From contig NZ_LRUF01000012.1 in the NCBI RefSeq assembly GCF_001550155.1, positions 1-37,059 of the forward strand: 37,059 nucleotides of DNA. Reading direction: 5' to 3'. Each line of letters starts with the position of its first letter. The stretch's first letter is position 1. Source of the DNA: Pseudoalteromonas arabiensis (GTDB taxonomy: Bacteria; Pseudomonadota; Gammaproteobacteria; Enterobacterales; Alteromonadaceae). This document shows positions 13,147-22,325 of the stretch, one piece after another. Made by a program: the position numbers and the translations under genes. The notes below the pieces were generated by a model. The model had not been told where the DNA came from. It searched no databases and was given only the letters and a program-made list of their open reading frames with translations.

Positions 13147-13509
13147 TTACTTAACCTCAACTTCAGCACCAGCTTCAGTAAGGTCTTTTGCAAGCGCTTC
13201 AGCTTCTTCTTTAGATACACCTTCTTTAAGAGGTGCAGGAGCTGATTCAACAAGAGCTTTCGCTTCTTTAAGGCCAAGACCAGTTGCACCACGTACAGCT
13301 TTGATTGCAGCAACCTTGTTAGCGCCAGCGCCAGTAAGGATTACGTCAAACTCAGTCTTTTCTTCAGCTGCTTCAGCAGCAGGACCAGCAACAACAGCAG
13401 CAGCTGCAGTTACGCCGAATTTCTCTTCCATTGCTTCAACTAGAGCAACAACGTCCATTACTGACATTTCAGCAATAGCATCAAGGATTTGGTCTTTAGT
13501 TACAGACAT
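13147..13509 (-). CDS. rplL: 50S ribosomal protein L7/L12
   Basis: Flexible multi-copy stalk protein that recruits translational GTPases. The 120-residue product has the N-terminal dimerisation helix ([14 protein letters not shown]), an alanine-rich hinge at about residues 36-52, and the globular C-terminal domain with [20 protein letters not shown]. It lies 81 nt after rplJ, with which it forms the L10-L12 stalk. The acidic, alanine-rich composition is typical. Confidence 0.97.
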   Translation of the reverse strand: MSVTKDQILDAIAEMSVMDVVALVEAMEEKFGVTAAAAVVAGPAAEAAEEKTEFDVILTGAGANKVAAIKAVRGATGLGLKEAKALVESAPAPLKEGVSKEEAEALAKDLTEAGAEVEVK

Positions 13510-13590
13510 TACAAATTTCCTAATTATTACGGACTAATACTAGCCCAAAAAAAATATTACACCGAAAGTGAACAAAAAAACAGCTTAAAA

Positions 13591-14085
13591 TTAAGCAGCT
13601 TGCTCAGCTTTCTGTACACGTACTGCTTCAATTGTTTTACACAATTTGCCAGCAGACGCTTCTTTCATAGCGCTCATTAAGCGTGCAACAGCTTCGTCGT
13701 AAGTAGGTAGAGTTGCTAGCATAGCTGCGTCTACTACATTACCTTCAAATGCAGCCGTCTTAACTTCGAATTTCTCATTCTTTTTCGCGAAATCTGAGAA
13801 GATACGCGCAGCAGCACCTGGGTGCTCTGATGAGAAAGCGATTAAGCTTGGACCAACAAGTGAGTCAGAAAGGCACTCAAAATCTGTACCTTCAACAGCA
13901 CGTTTAGCTAATGTGTTACGAACAACTTTCATCCATACACCAGCTTCACGAGCTTCTTTACGAAGGGCAGTGATAGCACCAACTGTTACACCACGAGAAT
14001 CTGCAACAACTGCAGAAAGAGCACCAGTGGCTGCTTCGTTGACTTCAGCAACAATTGCTTTTTTGCCTTGAAGATTTAAAGCCAT
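13591..14085 (-). CDS. rplJ: 50S ribosomal protein L10
   Basis: Stalk base protein that anchors L7/L12 dimers to 23S rRNA. The 164-residue product begins [19 protein letters not shown] and contains [19 protein letters not shown] and [10 protein letters not shown], typical of L10. A Shine-Dalgarno AGGAG precedes the ATG. The 321-nt gap upstream contains a recognisable L10-type leader, so rplJL is probably controlled by autogenous repression by the L10-L12 complex. Confidence 0.97.
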   Translation of the reverse strand: MALNLQGKKAIVAEVNEAATGALSAVVADSRGVTVGAITALRKEAREAGVWMKVVRNTLAKRAVEGTDFECLSDSLVGPSLIAFSSEHPGAAARIFSDFAKKNEKFEVKTAAFEGNVVDAAMLATLPTYDEAVARLMSAMKEASAGKLCKTIEAVRVQKAEQAA

Positions 14086-14089
14086 GGGT

Positions 14090-14290
14090 GTTACTCCTGG
14101 TTTAATGGGTCGCCTACATAGGCTTCCCTGTTCTACTCTTCCCCATCAATGATGGAGATGCTTTTTACGGCGAGAGCCAGAAGATTAGGAAAAATCTATC
14201 TGGGGATTCACACCGTCTACGTAGGTAAAATTCATTAAGGCCGAAGCCGCCTACGGTCTTGGACGGAAGCCCAATTTATCGTTTTTACCC
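14090..14290 (-). promoter_or_regulatory. L10-type autoregulatory mRNA leader
   Basis: The minus strand upstream of rplJ contains CCTACGTAGACGGTG (complement of 14211-14225), then a segment ending TTCTGGCTC, in the same order as the E. coli rplJ leader, where CCTGCGTAGACGGTG marks the start of the L10(L12)4-binding structure. The GC-rich segment CGTAGGCGGCTTCGGCC just upstream can pair with this region. The match is by recognition; boundaries are approximate. Confidence 0.65.
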
Positions 14291-14355
14291 GAAGGCAGTA
14301 CGAAATTATGGACTTCAACCCGAATTCTTTACTTGTTTCGAAATTAACTTTCTCA

Positions 14356-14394
14356 ACAAAATGGCGCAAAATTATAGTTTAAATTTCGCGCCAT
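14356..14394 (-). terminator. Hairpin after rplA, likely partial terminator
   Basis: Just after the rplA stop, the minus strand forms ATGGCGC(G)AAATT... with AATTTTGCGCCAT, a stem with a one-base bulge followed by TTTTG. It separates rplKA from the rplJL leader. The short T run suggests incomplete termination, in line with the partly coupled rplKAJL transcription known in E. coli. Confidence 0.5.
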
Positions 14395-14406
14395 GTAAAC
14401 TCTTAA

Positions 14407-15111
14407 TTAAGCAACAACTGTGCTTAAAGAGTTTTGGTCAACAGCAACACCTGCGCCCATTGTTGTAGAGATAGTTACTTTTTTCACGTAAGTACCCTTT
14501 GCTTGAGAAGGTTTAGCCTTCTTAAGCGCAACAATAAGAGCTTCAAGGTTTTGTTGAAGTTGCTCAGCAGTGAAATCAACCTTACCGATAGTAGTATGGA
14601 TGATACCGTTCTTGTCGTTACGGTAACGAACTTGACCTGCTTTCGCGTTTTTAACTGCTTCTGCAACGTTAGGTGTTACAGTACCAGTTTTAGGGTTTGG
14701 CATTAGACCACGTGGGCCTAAGATTTGACCTAGTTGACCAACAACACGCATAGCGTCTGGAGATGCAACAACAACGTCAAAGTTCATCTCGCCTTTCTTA
14801 ACTTGTTCAGCAAGATCTTCCATGCCCACTAATTCAGCACCAGCTTCTTTCGCAGCATCTGCGTTAGCGCCTTGTGTGAATACAGCAACACGAACTTCAC
14901 GACCAGTACCGTTAGGTAGTACAGTTGCACCACGAACGTTTTGGTCAGATTTACGAGCATCGATACCAAGGTTAACAGCAACGTCAACACTTTCTACGAA
15001 TTTAGCTGTCGCTAACTCTTTTAAAAGAGCAACGGCTTCGTTGATTTCGTAATCTTTAGTCGCATCCACTTTTTCGCGGATTGTACGCATACGTTTAGTT
15101 AATTTTGCCAT
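14407..15111 (-). CDS. rplA: 50S ribosomal protein L1
   Basis: 23S rRNA-binding protein of the L1 stalk, which moves deacylated tRNA out of the E site and represses its own operon in E. coli. The product has 234 residues with family landmarks [34 protein letters not shown] and [18 protein letters not shown]. It starts 4 nt after the rplK stop, so the two genes are probably translationally coupled. A hairpin follows. Confidence 0.97.
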   Translation of the reverse strand: MAKLTKRMRTIREKVDATKDYEINEAVALLKELATAKFVESVDVAVNLGIDARKSDQNVRGATVLPNGTGREVRVAVFTQGANADAAKEAGAELVGMEDLAEQVKKGEMNFDVVVASPDAMRVVGQLGQILGPRGLMPNPKTGTVTPNVAEAVKNAKAGQVRYRNDKNGIIHTTIGKVDFTAEQLQQNLEALIVALKKAKPSQAKGTYVKKVTISTTMGAGVAVDQNSLSTVVA

Positions 15112-15115
15112 AATC

Positions 15116-15544
15116 TTAGTCCTCTACGTTCAAGCCCATCGCACGCGCAGAACCTGCGATAGTGCGAACTGCAGCGTCCATATCAGCCGCTGTAAGGTCA
15201 GGTCGTTTTGTCTCAACGATTTCTTCAAGTTGAGCACGAGTAACTGTACCCACTTTTTCAGTGTTAGGACGGCCAGAACCTGATTTGATACCTGCAGCTT
15301 TCTTAAGTAAGTAAGCAGCCGGTGGAGTTTTCATGTCGAACGTGAAAGAACGGTCACCGTAAACAGAGATCACTACAGGAACTGGAGCGCCTTTTTCGAT
15401 AGACTCTGTACGTGCGTTGAACGCTTTACAGAATTCCATGATGTTTACACCGTGTTGACCTAGTGCTGGACCTACTGGAGGACTAGGGTTAGCCATACCA
15501 GCGGCAACTTGTAGCTTGATAATAGCTTCAACTTTTTTAGCCAT
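15116..15544 (-). CDS. rplK: 50S ribosomal protein L11
   Basis: Component of the GTPase-associated centre with 23S rRNA helices 43-44. The 142-residue product has the proline-rich N-terminal segment [34 protein letters not shown] and a C-terminal RNA-binding domain ending [16 protein letters not shown]. It is the first gene of rplKA. A terminator for nusG lies 125 nt upstream, so rplK should have its own promoter between 15545 and 15668, but no convincing hexamer pair was found there. Confidence 0.97.
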   Translation of the reverse strand: MAKKVEAIIKLQVAAGMANPSPPVGPALGQHGVNIMEFCKAFNARTESIEKGAPVPVVISVYGDRSFTFDMKTPPAAYLLKKAAGIKSGSGRPNTEKVGTVTRAQLEEIVETKRPDLTAADMDAAVRTIAGSARAMGLNVED

Positions 15545-15668
15545 AATAAATACCTCATTTGGTGGGTCATAGCCTTGTGCGCGCGAGGACGCGTACTCTA
15601 ACGGCTTCCCAGTTTAAAAATTGGTTCTCACTTTTCGTGATAAAACAAGTGATAACTTGCCCTAACAC

Positions 15669-15707
15669 AAAAAGGCCGCTGATTATAAGTTAATCAACGG
15701 CCTTTTT
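15669..15707 (-). terminator. Rho-independent terminator after nusG
   Basis: A 16-bp stem AAAAAGGCCGTTGATT / AATCAGCGGCCTTTTT forms in the minus-strand RNA with a 7-nt loop. The single imperfect pair is a U-G wobble on this strand and a mismatch on the other, which fixes the orientation. It ends the secE-nusG unit and separates it from rplKA. Confidence 0.85.
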
Positions 15708-15757
15708 CAAGCTTATTGCCAAAATATTAAGCGATTTTGACAGCTTTAATTTTTTAC

Positions 15758-16315
15758 TTATTTGTCTTGTTCAACTTGACCAAATTCAAGCTCAACCGGT
15801 GTCGAACGACCAAAGATAAGTACAGATACTTTCACGCGGCTCTTTTCGTAATCCACTTCTTCAACGACACCGCTGAAATCAGCAAATGGACCATCAATAA
15901 CGCGAACAACTTCGCCTGGTTCAAATAATGTTGCAGGTTTTGGTGCTTCGGCGTTTTCTTGCAGACGATTTAAGATGCGATCAGCTTCTTTTTTGCTGAT
16001 TGGTGCAGGACGGTCTGATGTACCACCAATAAAGCCCATTACACGCGCAGTGCTGTTCACTAAGTGCCAGCTTGCATCGTTCATGTCCATTTCTACTAAT
16101 ACGTAACCTGGGAAGAATTTACGCTCAGATTTACGCTTTTGACCAGCGCGCATCTCAACAACTTCTTCAGTGGGTACTAAAACCTCACCAAAACTATCTT
16201 CCAAACCTTCGATCTTGATGTGCTCAAGAATAGTTTGTGCAACACGCTTCTCATAACCCGAGAAAGCTTGTACTACGTACCAACGTAGTTTCTTTTCGTT
16301 CTTCTCATCCGACAT
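15758..16315 (-). CDS. nusG: Transcription termination/antitermination factor NusG
   Basis: RNA polymerase-associated elongation factor that links polymerase to Rho or to the ribosome. The 185-residue product has the N-terminal NGN domain ([31 protein letters not shown]) and a C-terminal KOW domain ([20 protein letters not shown]). It starts 4 nt after secE, the conserved secE-nusG pair, and is followed by a strong terminator. Confidence 0.97.
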   Translation of the reverse strand: MSDEKNEKKLRWYVVQAFSGYEKRVAQTILEHIKIEGLEDSFGEVLVPTEEVVEMRAGQKRKSERKFFPGYVLVEMDMNDASWHLVNSTARVMGFIGGTSDRPAPISKKEADRILNRLQENAEAPKPATLFEPGEVVRVIDGPFADFSGVVEEVDYEKSRVKVSVLIFGRSTPVELEFGQVEQDK

Positions 16316-16319
16316 GGGA

Positions 16320-16697
16320 TCAGATCTCCAATCCAGTTAAAAAGCCTACAGCGCGGAATAAAATGCCATCTAATCCCCACAGGATAAGTGCCATAATCAC
16401 AGTTGCAACCATAACAATTAAGGTCGTATGGGTTGTTTCTTGGCGCGTTGGCCAAACAACTTTACGCACTTCAATACGTGCCTCTTTTGCAAACGCAATA
16501 AAAGTACGGCCTTTTTCAGTAAGTGAGGCAATACCTAAACCTGCTGCAACAGCAACTACTACGCCAATTGCACGTAATAATACAGATTGGTCTGCGTACA
16601 TGTGGTTACCAACGACTGCGCCTGCTAGTAGCGCTATCGCTACAATCCACTTCACTGAATCCATCGCACTTGATGGTGTTTCTACATTCGTGCTCAT
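16320..16697 (-). CDS. secE: Preprotein translocase subunit SecE
   Basis: Essential clamp subunit of the SecYEG inner-membrane channel. The 125-residue product shows three hydrophobic segments (about residues 12-30, 38-58 and 92-115), as in the long gammaproteobacterial SecE. The conserved amphipathic motif [17 protein letters not shown] precedes the last membrane helix. It lies between tRNA-Trp and nusG, the usual position for secE. Confidence 0.96.
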   Translation of the reverse strand: MSTNVETPSSAMDSVKWIVAIALLAGAVVGNHMYADQSVLLRAIGVVVAVAAGLGIASLTEKGRTFIAFAKEARIEVRKVVWPTRQETTHTTLIVMVATVIMALILWGLDGILFRAVGFLTGLEI

Positions 16698-16726
16698 AAT
16701 ATTATTACCTTAACTACAGACACAAC

Positions 16727-16748
16727 AACCCTGCTCTTTGGCAGGGTT
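16727..16748 (-). other. Hairpin in the tRNA-Trp to secE spacer
   Basis: An 8-bp perfect hairpin, AACCCTGC/GCAGGGTT with loop TCTTTG. On the minus strand it is followed by GTTGTTGTG rather than a T run. It may be a processing boundary between the tRNA and the secE-nusG mRNA if they are co-transcribed from the tRNA promoter. Confidence 0.45.
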
Positions 16749-16825
16749 AATCCATTAAAATCTAAACTTAAAAACTGACTATTTAAACCGATTTTTAATT
16801 TTAGACTTCACACACAGTGTAAAAG

Positions 16826-16902
16826 TGGCAGGGGCGGAGAGATTCGAACTCCCAACCGTCGGTTTTGGAGACCGCTGTTCTACCAATTGGAACTACGCCC
16901 CT
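16826..16902 (-). tRNA. tRNA-Trp (anticodon CCA)
   Basis: The minus strand reads AGGGGCGTAGTTCC... through TCTCCAAAACC to TTCGAATC and ends CCGCCCCTGCCA. The 7-bp acceptor stem AGGGGCG/CGCCCCT is perfect. The anticodon CCA is the complement of 16866-16868, the T loop has TTCGAAT, and the 3' CCA is encoded. It closely matches E. coli tRNA-Trp with one extra base in the D-loop region. Position before secE matches the trpT location of E. coli, but without tufB. Confidence 0.97.
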
Positions 16903-16917
16903 GCAAAGTGGATGCCT

Positions 16918-16945
16918 ATTATACTTACGCAATTCATTAACACAA
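16918..16945 (-). promoter_or_regulatory. Promoter of tRNA-Trp (and probably secE-nusG)
   Basis: On the minus strand a perfect TATAAT (complement of 16918-16923) lies 16 nt from TTGTGT (complement of 16940-16945). The tRNA 5' end follows 16 nt after the -10. It is the only strong promoter-like site upstream of the tRNA and may also feed secE-nusG, because no terminator with a T tract separates them. Confidence 0.65.
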
Positions 16946-16990
16946 GTGTAAAAGATACCCAGAAGTTAAATTCTCGTCAGTCTATTTAAA

Positions 16991-17010
16991 AATCAATATT
17001 AACATTGATT
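16991..17010. promoter_or_regulatory. Dyad AATCAAT-N6-ATTGATT upstream of the hybrid regulator
   Basis: A perfect 7-bp inverted repeat with 6-bp spacer sits 54 bp before the regulator start codon, in the divergent gap with tRNA-Trp. It could be an operator, possibly for autoregulation by the AraC-type domain encoded downstream, though AraC proteins often prefer direct repeats. Assignment is inference only. Confidence 0.3.
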
Positions 17011-17063
17011 AAAAAGCAGTTTATTATAACCCAATAAAGGAACTGAAAACGACATGGATACAT

Positions 17064-20000
17064 GTGTTGCCGTTAAAATTTGCCCGCTACGTTGTATTGT
17101 TTACTATCACTTTGCTTGTTAGTCAGCTTGCTAATGCTCGCCCATTACACCTGACAACTTTTAATAGTCAGCAAGGTTTAAGTCAAAACTCCATCAATTG
17201 CAGTATAACTGATCAACAAGGCTTTTTATGGCTGGCCACACAAGGCGGGTTAAATCGTTTTGATGGTTATGAATTTAAACGTTTTAAAGCCAACAAGCAT
17301 AGCAAAAGCATCTCGGGAAATTGGATCACTTCCTGCCAAAAAGATCAGCATCAACAACTCTGGTTTGCAACTGCAAGTAAGGGACTCAATCGCCTTAACA
17401 CGCATACTGGCGAGTTCGAAGTATTCTCCTCAGGCAAGAATTCAGGGCTGAGTGACGATAAAATTTGGTCGATGGCATTCACACCAAGGGGTAATCTTTG
17501 GCTTGGTCATGAGCAAGGTAAATTAAGCTATTTTGATTTAAGCACTAACGAGTTCAAACATTTTCAATTTAAAGCACATGCTCAACAAAACACCCTCATT
17601 CGCGATATCATCGTTACTGATAAACGGCTTTGGCTTGCTACCAGCCAAGGGTTACTTTCATTTAATCCAAATACGCAGCAATTTACTCAATACGCTAATA
17701 TCAGCTCACCGTTATGGCATCTCAATTTACTTAATCACGAGAAGTTACTCGTTGGCGGCAAGCAAGGACTCTATACGCTTAATCTAACAACGTTAGTGAG
17801 TGAACCAATTAAGCACTTTAAAGGTATCTGGATCACTGACAGCCTTATTGATGCTCAAAACAATCTTTGGCTAACAAGCTATGGGCAAGGTTTATACTTT
17901 TTGCCTGCTGAGGCAGACTTGCAAAAAGAATACATTCAATATCGCCATGATAAACAAGAGCAAAATAGTTTAAGCAGTGATTATCTCCTTTCACTTTATC
18001 AAGACCCACAAGGTATTATTTGGCTAGGGACTGATGGCTATGGTGTACATCGGTATGACCCCAAACAGCAGCAGTTTTCTCATCAATCAACAACCTCTCA
18101 GCTACATTCTTTGAGCCATAATTTTGTTCGTTCAATCATAAAAAGAGCCAATGGAGAGGTATGGATTGGCACTCGTGATGGACTCAATCGTAAAACAACC
18201 CAAGGCTATCATCACTATAAAGACGCACTACCAAACAGTAATATATTTGCCCTCCATGAAGATAACAATCATCAGTTATGGGTAGGCACTTACGGTGGCG
18301 GCTTAGTTAAGTATCAGGATGGTAGTGATAGCTTTGAAATTTTCACCATGCAAAGCCACCAGCTAGCGAGTGATCGTGTTTACGCGATAACCAGTGACAA
18401 AACGGGTGCACTTTGGCTTGGCAGTAACCAAGGACTTACTCGGTTTGAGCCTGAATCAGCTAAAGTAACTCACTTCAAGCATAACGACACAAGCAACAGC
18501 CTTGCGAACAACACTGTATTTACACTTGCCTATGATAGTGATGACCATGCTCTTTGGATTGGCACCCGAGCAGGGCTCAATAAGTTAGATATTGCAAGTG
18601 AGCAATTTAGTTTATTGGATCAACAAAGCTCAGCCGATACAGGGCTTAGTCATAACATGGTGACTTCTTTACTGCTAAAAAAGAACATCATTTGGGTTGG
18701 TACAATGCAGGGACTGAACCAAGTCAATAAAGATAATTTTAACGTTAAACAAATTACCGAGCAGCACGGCTTAGCGAATGATAATATTTTTGATATTTTA
18801 ACTGATCAGCAAGACATGCTTTGGCTAGCAACCAATGGCGGACTTACACGCTATAATCCTGTCACAGAACAAATGCAGCAATTTTTGCCAGAAGACGGTA
18901 TTCAGCACCAATCATTTATACTGGGCGCAAGCTTTCAAGCAGACGATGGCGAATTATTCTTTGGCGGTATTAATGGTTATAACCACTTTTATCCTGAGCA
19001 GTTAACCTTATCGCACGCTCCCCCTACTCCGGTATTAACTGAGCTATTACTGAACAACCACGCAATTGAGAGCAATCACTTCGGTAAGCAAACAAATACG
19101 CTTGCCAGTTCCACCCATTCACTCTCTTTTGAGCAATCAGCTGGCGTTATTGGCTTTAAATTTAGTGCATTAAATAATGCTGCCACGCCAAAACATTATC
19201 AATATGGCTACAAGTTAGCAGGCTTTGATAAACTGTTTTTGTATACAGATGCCTCTCTTAGGCAAGTCAACTACCCACAACTTCCAGCTGGTAACTACCA
19301 ATTATTAATCAAGGCAAAAGATCAATACGGCCAGTGGAGTGACAGTGCCTCCTTGCTAAAGTTAACTGTTGTGCCTCCTTGGTGGCAAAGTAAATTAGCC
19401 TATGGCATCTACCTAATCATGGCATTAACGCTAACTTGGCTACTTTTAAATGCACTGTACCAACGCAAACTCGCTGAGCAAGAAAAGCAAACTGAAATTG
19501 AATTAAACAAATTAAAAGATCAATTTCTAGATAACATTAGCCATGAGCTAAAAACTCCACTGAGCTTAATACTTGCTCCGATAAGTCAGTTACAGCAGAG
19601 TAATACTGACCCACATACCCGCAACCAGCTTGCCAGTATAAAGCGCAACTGCCAGCGTTTGCTTGAGCTCATCAATCAACTTTTACAACTAAGTAAACGT
19701 CCAAGTACAGCTATTTACACGGTATCACCGTATTCATTAAGCGATTTTCTGACCAACCTGGTAAACGATTTCACGCCGCTCTTTAAGCAAAAGCAACTGC
19801 AATTTAATTTTCACACTAATCCCACTGAAGAATGCATGATTGCCCTTGCTCCCGAGCATGCTCACTCTATCTTTAGTAACCTAATTAGTAATGCTCTTAA
19901 GTACACCCCACAAGGTGGTAAAGTTAGTATTAGCCTCTCGATGGAACAGCAACGGGCGATATTTAGCATTATTGATACGGGTATCGGAATTGCCGACAAG

Positions 20001-21008
20001 CATCAGCAACAAGTTTTTAACCGCTTTACCCGCGTGGCAACATCAGAAGAGTCAGGAAGTGGAATCGGCCTAACCTTGGTAAAGCAGCTAGTTGAAGAAT
20101 ATGGCGGTATAATCACCCTACAAAGTCAAGTTAACAAAGGAAGCTGTTTTAATGTGTCACTTCCTCTTGCAATCGCCTCTGGTAAACATATAAATAACTC
20201 AATTGAACTGCACTCCACACAGCCAACTATTCTCATTGTTGAGGATAACCAAGACATGGCTGAGCTATTACTTTCGTTATTTAATGAGGAGTTTCGTTGT
20301 ATCTGCGCAATTGATGGTCAACAAGCTATTGAACTATGTCAAACGAGCCTGCCAGACCTAATCATTAGTGATGTCATGATGCCTAATATGGATGGCTATC
20401 AACTATTGACTAAACTACGTGCCAACCCCGCCACCAGCCACATTCCTGTCCTATTGCTTTCTGCAAAGGCAGACAAAAATAGTCGTTTAAAAGGCCTCGA
20501 TTTATTAGCCGATGATTTTTTAAGTAAACCGTTTGAACCAGCAATACTGATCAGTCGTGTTAAGGGGTTGCTTAATTTAAGACACATCTTAAACCAGCAT
20601 TTAACGGCGCAGCTTGCTGCCCCGCTACACACAGACTCATCCGCACAGATTACGGTTCACAATAAAGACTACTCCTTTACAGAAAAGCTTAAGCAGGTAG
20701 TGCAAACTCATTATCAAGATGAAAGTTTCTCCGTCGAACAACTTGCCTCTGCATTATGTTTAAGCCCCCGTGCACTTCAATTAAAAATGAAAGCATTATA
20801 TTCACAAACTCCATCAGACTATTTGCGCAATACACGTTTAGAGTTTGCAAAAGAACACCTAATCAATAGCACATCAGCAATTGGTCTGATAGCTGAACAA
20901 AATGGCTTTAGCTCGCAAAGTTATTTTGCTCGAAGCTTTAAAAGTTATTTTGGCCTCTCACCAAAACAGTATCGAGATAACCATCAAAAACGCGCTAATT
21001 TCGTGTGA
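17064..21008 (+). CDS. Hybrid two-component regulator (HTCS-type: propeller sensor, kinase, receiver, AraC HTH)
   Basis: One-protein signalling system, probably in the inner membrane. A signal peptide (cleavage after ANA, near residue 26) is followed by many repeats of the two-component propeller type (IWLGTDGYGVHRYD, LWLGSNQGLTRFEP), about residues 30-650. Then come a Y_Y_Y-like beta domain (about 690-770), one membrane helix (about 779-799), HisKA with His827 in NISHELKTPL, HATPase (DTGIGIAD, GSGIGLTLVKQL), a receiver with Asp1103 in SDVMMPNMDG, and a C-terminal AraC-type helix-turn-helix (about 1215-1308). Family members usually sense polysaccharide breakdown products and activate adjacent degradation genes; none are adjacent here. 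The start is uncertain: this frame has no ATG, only GTG at 17064, 22 nt after AAGGA. An ATG at 17054 is in another frame. Confidence 0.93.
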   Translation: MLPLKFARYVVLFTITLLVSQLANARPLHLTTFNSQQGLSQNSINCSITDQQGFLWLATQGGLNRFDGYEFKRFKANKHSKSISGNWITSCQKDQHQQLWFATASKGLNRLNTHTGEFEVFSSGKNSGLSDDKIWSMAFTPRGNLWLGHEQGKLSYFDLSTNEFKHFQFKAHAQQNTLIRDIIVTDKRLWLATSQGLLSFNPNTQQFTQYANISSPLWHLNLLNHEKLLVGGKQGLYTLNLTTLVSEPIKHFKGIWITDSLIDAQNNLWLTSYGQGLYFLPAEADLQKEYIQYRHDKQEQNSLSSDYLLSLYQDPQGIIWLGTDGYGVHRYDPKQQQFSHQSTTSQLHSLSHNFVRSIIKRANGEVWIGTRDGLNRKTTQGYHHYKDALPNSNIFALHEDNNHQLWVGTYGGGLVKYQDGSDSFEIFTMQSHQLASDRVYAITSDKTGALWLGSNQGLTRFEPESAKVTHFKHNDTSNSLANNTVFTLAYDSDDHALWIGTRAGLNKLDIASEQFSLLDQQSSADTGLSHNMVTSLLLKKNIIWVGTMQGLNQVNKDNFNVKQITEQHGLANDNIFDILTDQQDMLWLATNGGLTRYNPVTEQMQQFLPEDGIQHQSFILGASFQADDGELFFGGINGYNHFYPEQLTLSHAPPTPVLTELLLNNHAIESNHFGKQTNTLASSTHSLSFEQSAGVIGFKFSALNNAATPKHYQYGYKLAGFDKLFLYTDASLRQVNYPQLPAGNYQLLIKAKDQYGQWSDSASLLKLTVVPPWWQSKLAYGIYLIMALTLTWLLLNALYQRKLAEQEKQTEIELNKLKDQFLDNISHELKTPLSLILAPISQLQQSNTDPHTRNQLASIKRNCQRLLELINQLLQLSKRPSTAIYTVSPYSLSDFLTNLVNDFTPLFKQKQLQFNFHTNPTEECMIALAPEHAHSIFSNLISNALKYTPQGGKVSISLSMEQQRAIFSIIDTGIGIADKHQQQVFNRFTRVATSEESGSGIGLTLVKQLVEEYGGIITLQSQVNKGSCFNVSLPLAIASGKHINNSIELHSTQPTILIVEDNQDMAELLLSLFNEEFRCICAIDGQQAIELCQTSLPDLIISDVMMPNMDGYQLLTKLRANPATSHIPVLLLSAKADKNSRLKGLDLLADDFLSKPFEPAILISRVKGLLNLRHILNQHLTAQLAAPLHTDSSAQITVHNKDYSFTEKLKQVVQTHYQDESFSVEQLASALCLSPRALQLKMKALYSQTPSDYLRNTRLEFAKEHLINSTSAIGLIAEQNGFSSQSYFARSFKSYFGLSPKQYRDNHQKRANFV

Positions 21009-21141
21009 GTGAATAAACTTTTCGCTTGAGTACTATTTTTAATGTACTGATTTTTATAACTTATCCTAATAAACATTCATAAAAACAAAGCCCGTATTGT
21101 GGCGTTATTTACTGCATGAGATATAAGTTAAGGAAAGTCAT

Positions 21142-22275
21142 ATGCTCACCAAAACACACAAAGCGATTACGCTCACTTTAATTGCTGCTGCACTAACTGC
21201 ATGCCAAAGTACGACGACAACCACAAGCAATAACAACAGCCCGAATATAAACGAAGTCGCACAACAACAATACAATGGCCCTAAAGCCAGAGTCGCTGTG
21301 GCACGCTTTACCGATAAGTCCAACGACTCGCGTTGGTGGCGTAAAGAAATTGGTGAAGGTATGGCAGATCAGCTAACAACTGCACTAGTTAGTACTAATC
21401 GATTTATCGTTTTAGAGCGACAAGCGCTTGATGCTGTTTTATCAGAGCAAGACTTAGCGGTATCAGGTCGAGTAAGTGCAGCATCAGGTGCAGCCTACGG
21501 CGAAATAGAGGGTGCCGAAATTGTGGTTGTAGCAGCGGTCACAGAGTTCGATGACGACAACTCTGGTACTCGTGTAGGCAGTGGTGGGTTTATCGGTGAT
21601 GTATTTAGCTCAGTATCAGCGGGCTTTTCAAGTTCACACATGGCTATTGATTTACGCTTAATAGACACCCGTACCTCTCGTATTCTAGCAGCCACTAGCG
21701 TAGAAGGTGGTAGTAAAGATTTTAATTTTACCTCTGCTGCAACTAACTTTGGTGGCGCCCTAGTCGGCGGCAACCTGAGTAGTTGGTCAAACACGCCAAA
21801 AGAAAAAGCATTACGTGAAGTGATTATAAAAGCGGTTGAGTTCTTAGAATCAAAAGTGCCAGCGACCTATTATCGTTACAATAGTGATAACACGATAGCG
21901 GCTGGTCACACAGCGCCTGCACCACTCAAAGTAACTGCAGCTGCAGCCCCCACTAAAGCAGCAGTGGCATCAGTTACTGTTCCTAATCATAGAATGCCTT
22001 ACTACGAAAAAACAGACTTGGCGATGTCACGACTAAACTTGGTTTGTTTGGGTTATTTGAAAAGACAGCCTCACTACGAAGAATATGAAGTAGAAGACGT
22101 AGAGTACGATGAAGCAACCGTGATTGCACTCACTGAGTATCAGCAAGAAAATAAGCTCAAAGTGACTGGTCGTGCGGATGAGACGACCAAAAAGTCTCTT
22201 GATGATTCAGGCTGCATTGCCAAAACTAACAAATCAAGTTTAGAAAGCCTTGGCAGTATTTTTAAATTCAACTAA
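21142..22275 (+). CDS. CsgG-like lipoprotein with C-terminal peptidoglycan-binding-like domain
   Basis: Predicted lipoprotein of 377 residues. It has a short signal peptide and lipobox LTAC with Cys21; the +2 residue is Gln, which favours outer-membrane sorting. Residues about 48-245 resemble the CsgG family (RVAVARFTDKSND; GMADQLTTALVSTNRFIVLE; DLRLIDTRTSRILAATSVEG), whose members form secretion pores or act as related envelope lipoproteins. The C-terminus (about 290-360) resembles peptidoglycan-binding domain 1 (ALTEYQQENKLKVTGRADETTKKSLDD is its core, at about 330-356). AGGAA precedes ATG by 6 nt. It follows the hybrid regulator by 133 nt on the same strand, but nothing proves a functional link. 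No curli genes (csgE, csgF, csgA, csgB) are in the window. Confidence 0.8.
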   Translation: MLTKTHKAITLTLIAAALTACQSTTTTTSNNNSPNINEVAQQQYNGPKARVAVARFTDKSNDSRWWRKEIGEGMADQLTTALVSTNRFIVLERQALDAVLSEQDLAVSGRVSAASGAAYGEIEGAEIVVVAAVTEFDDDNSGTRVGSGGFIGDVFSSVSAGFSSSHMAIDLRLIDTRTSRILAATSVEGGSKDFNFTSAATNFGGALVGGNLSSWSNTPKEKALREVIIKAVEFLESKVPATYYRYNSDNTIAAGHTAPAPLKVTAAAAPTKAAVASVTVPNHRMPYYEKTDLAMSRLNLVCLGYLKRQPHYEEYEVEDVEYDEATVIALTEYQQENKLKVTGRADETTKKSLDDSGCIAKTNKSSLESLGSIFKFN

Positions 22276-22283
22276 GCAAAATA

Positions 22284-22307
22284 ACAGCCAGTGCTAGCAC
22301 TGGCTGT
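22284..22307. terminator. Bidirectional hairpin between convergent genes
   Basis: A perfect 11-bp inverted repeat (ACAGCCAGTGC / GCACTGGCTGT around a central TA) lies between the stop codons of the CsgG-like gene and the convergent minus-strand gene. U tracts are weak on both sides, but the position fits a shared terminator. Confidence 0.6.
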
Positions 22308-22325
22308 ACACGCTTTCGTTTATCA

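Noticed and set aside
15545..15668. rplK promoter and L1 operator
   Set aside because: A promoter is expected from the upstream terminator, but no hexamer pair with acceptable spacing and no recognisable L1-binding stem could be supported by eye.
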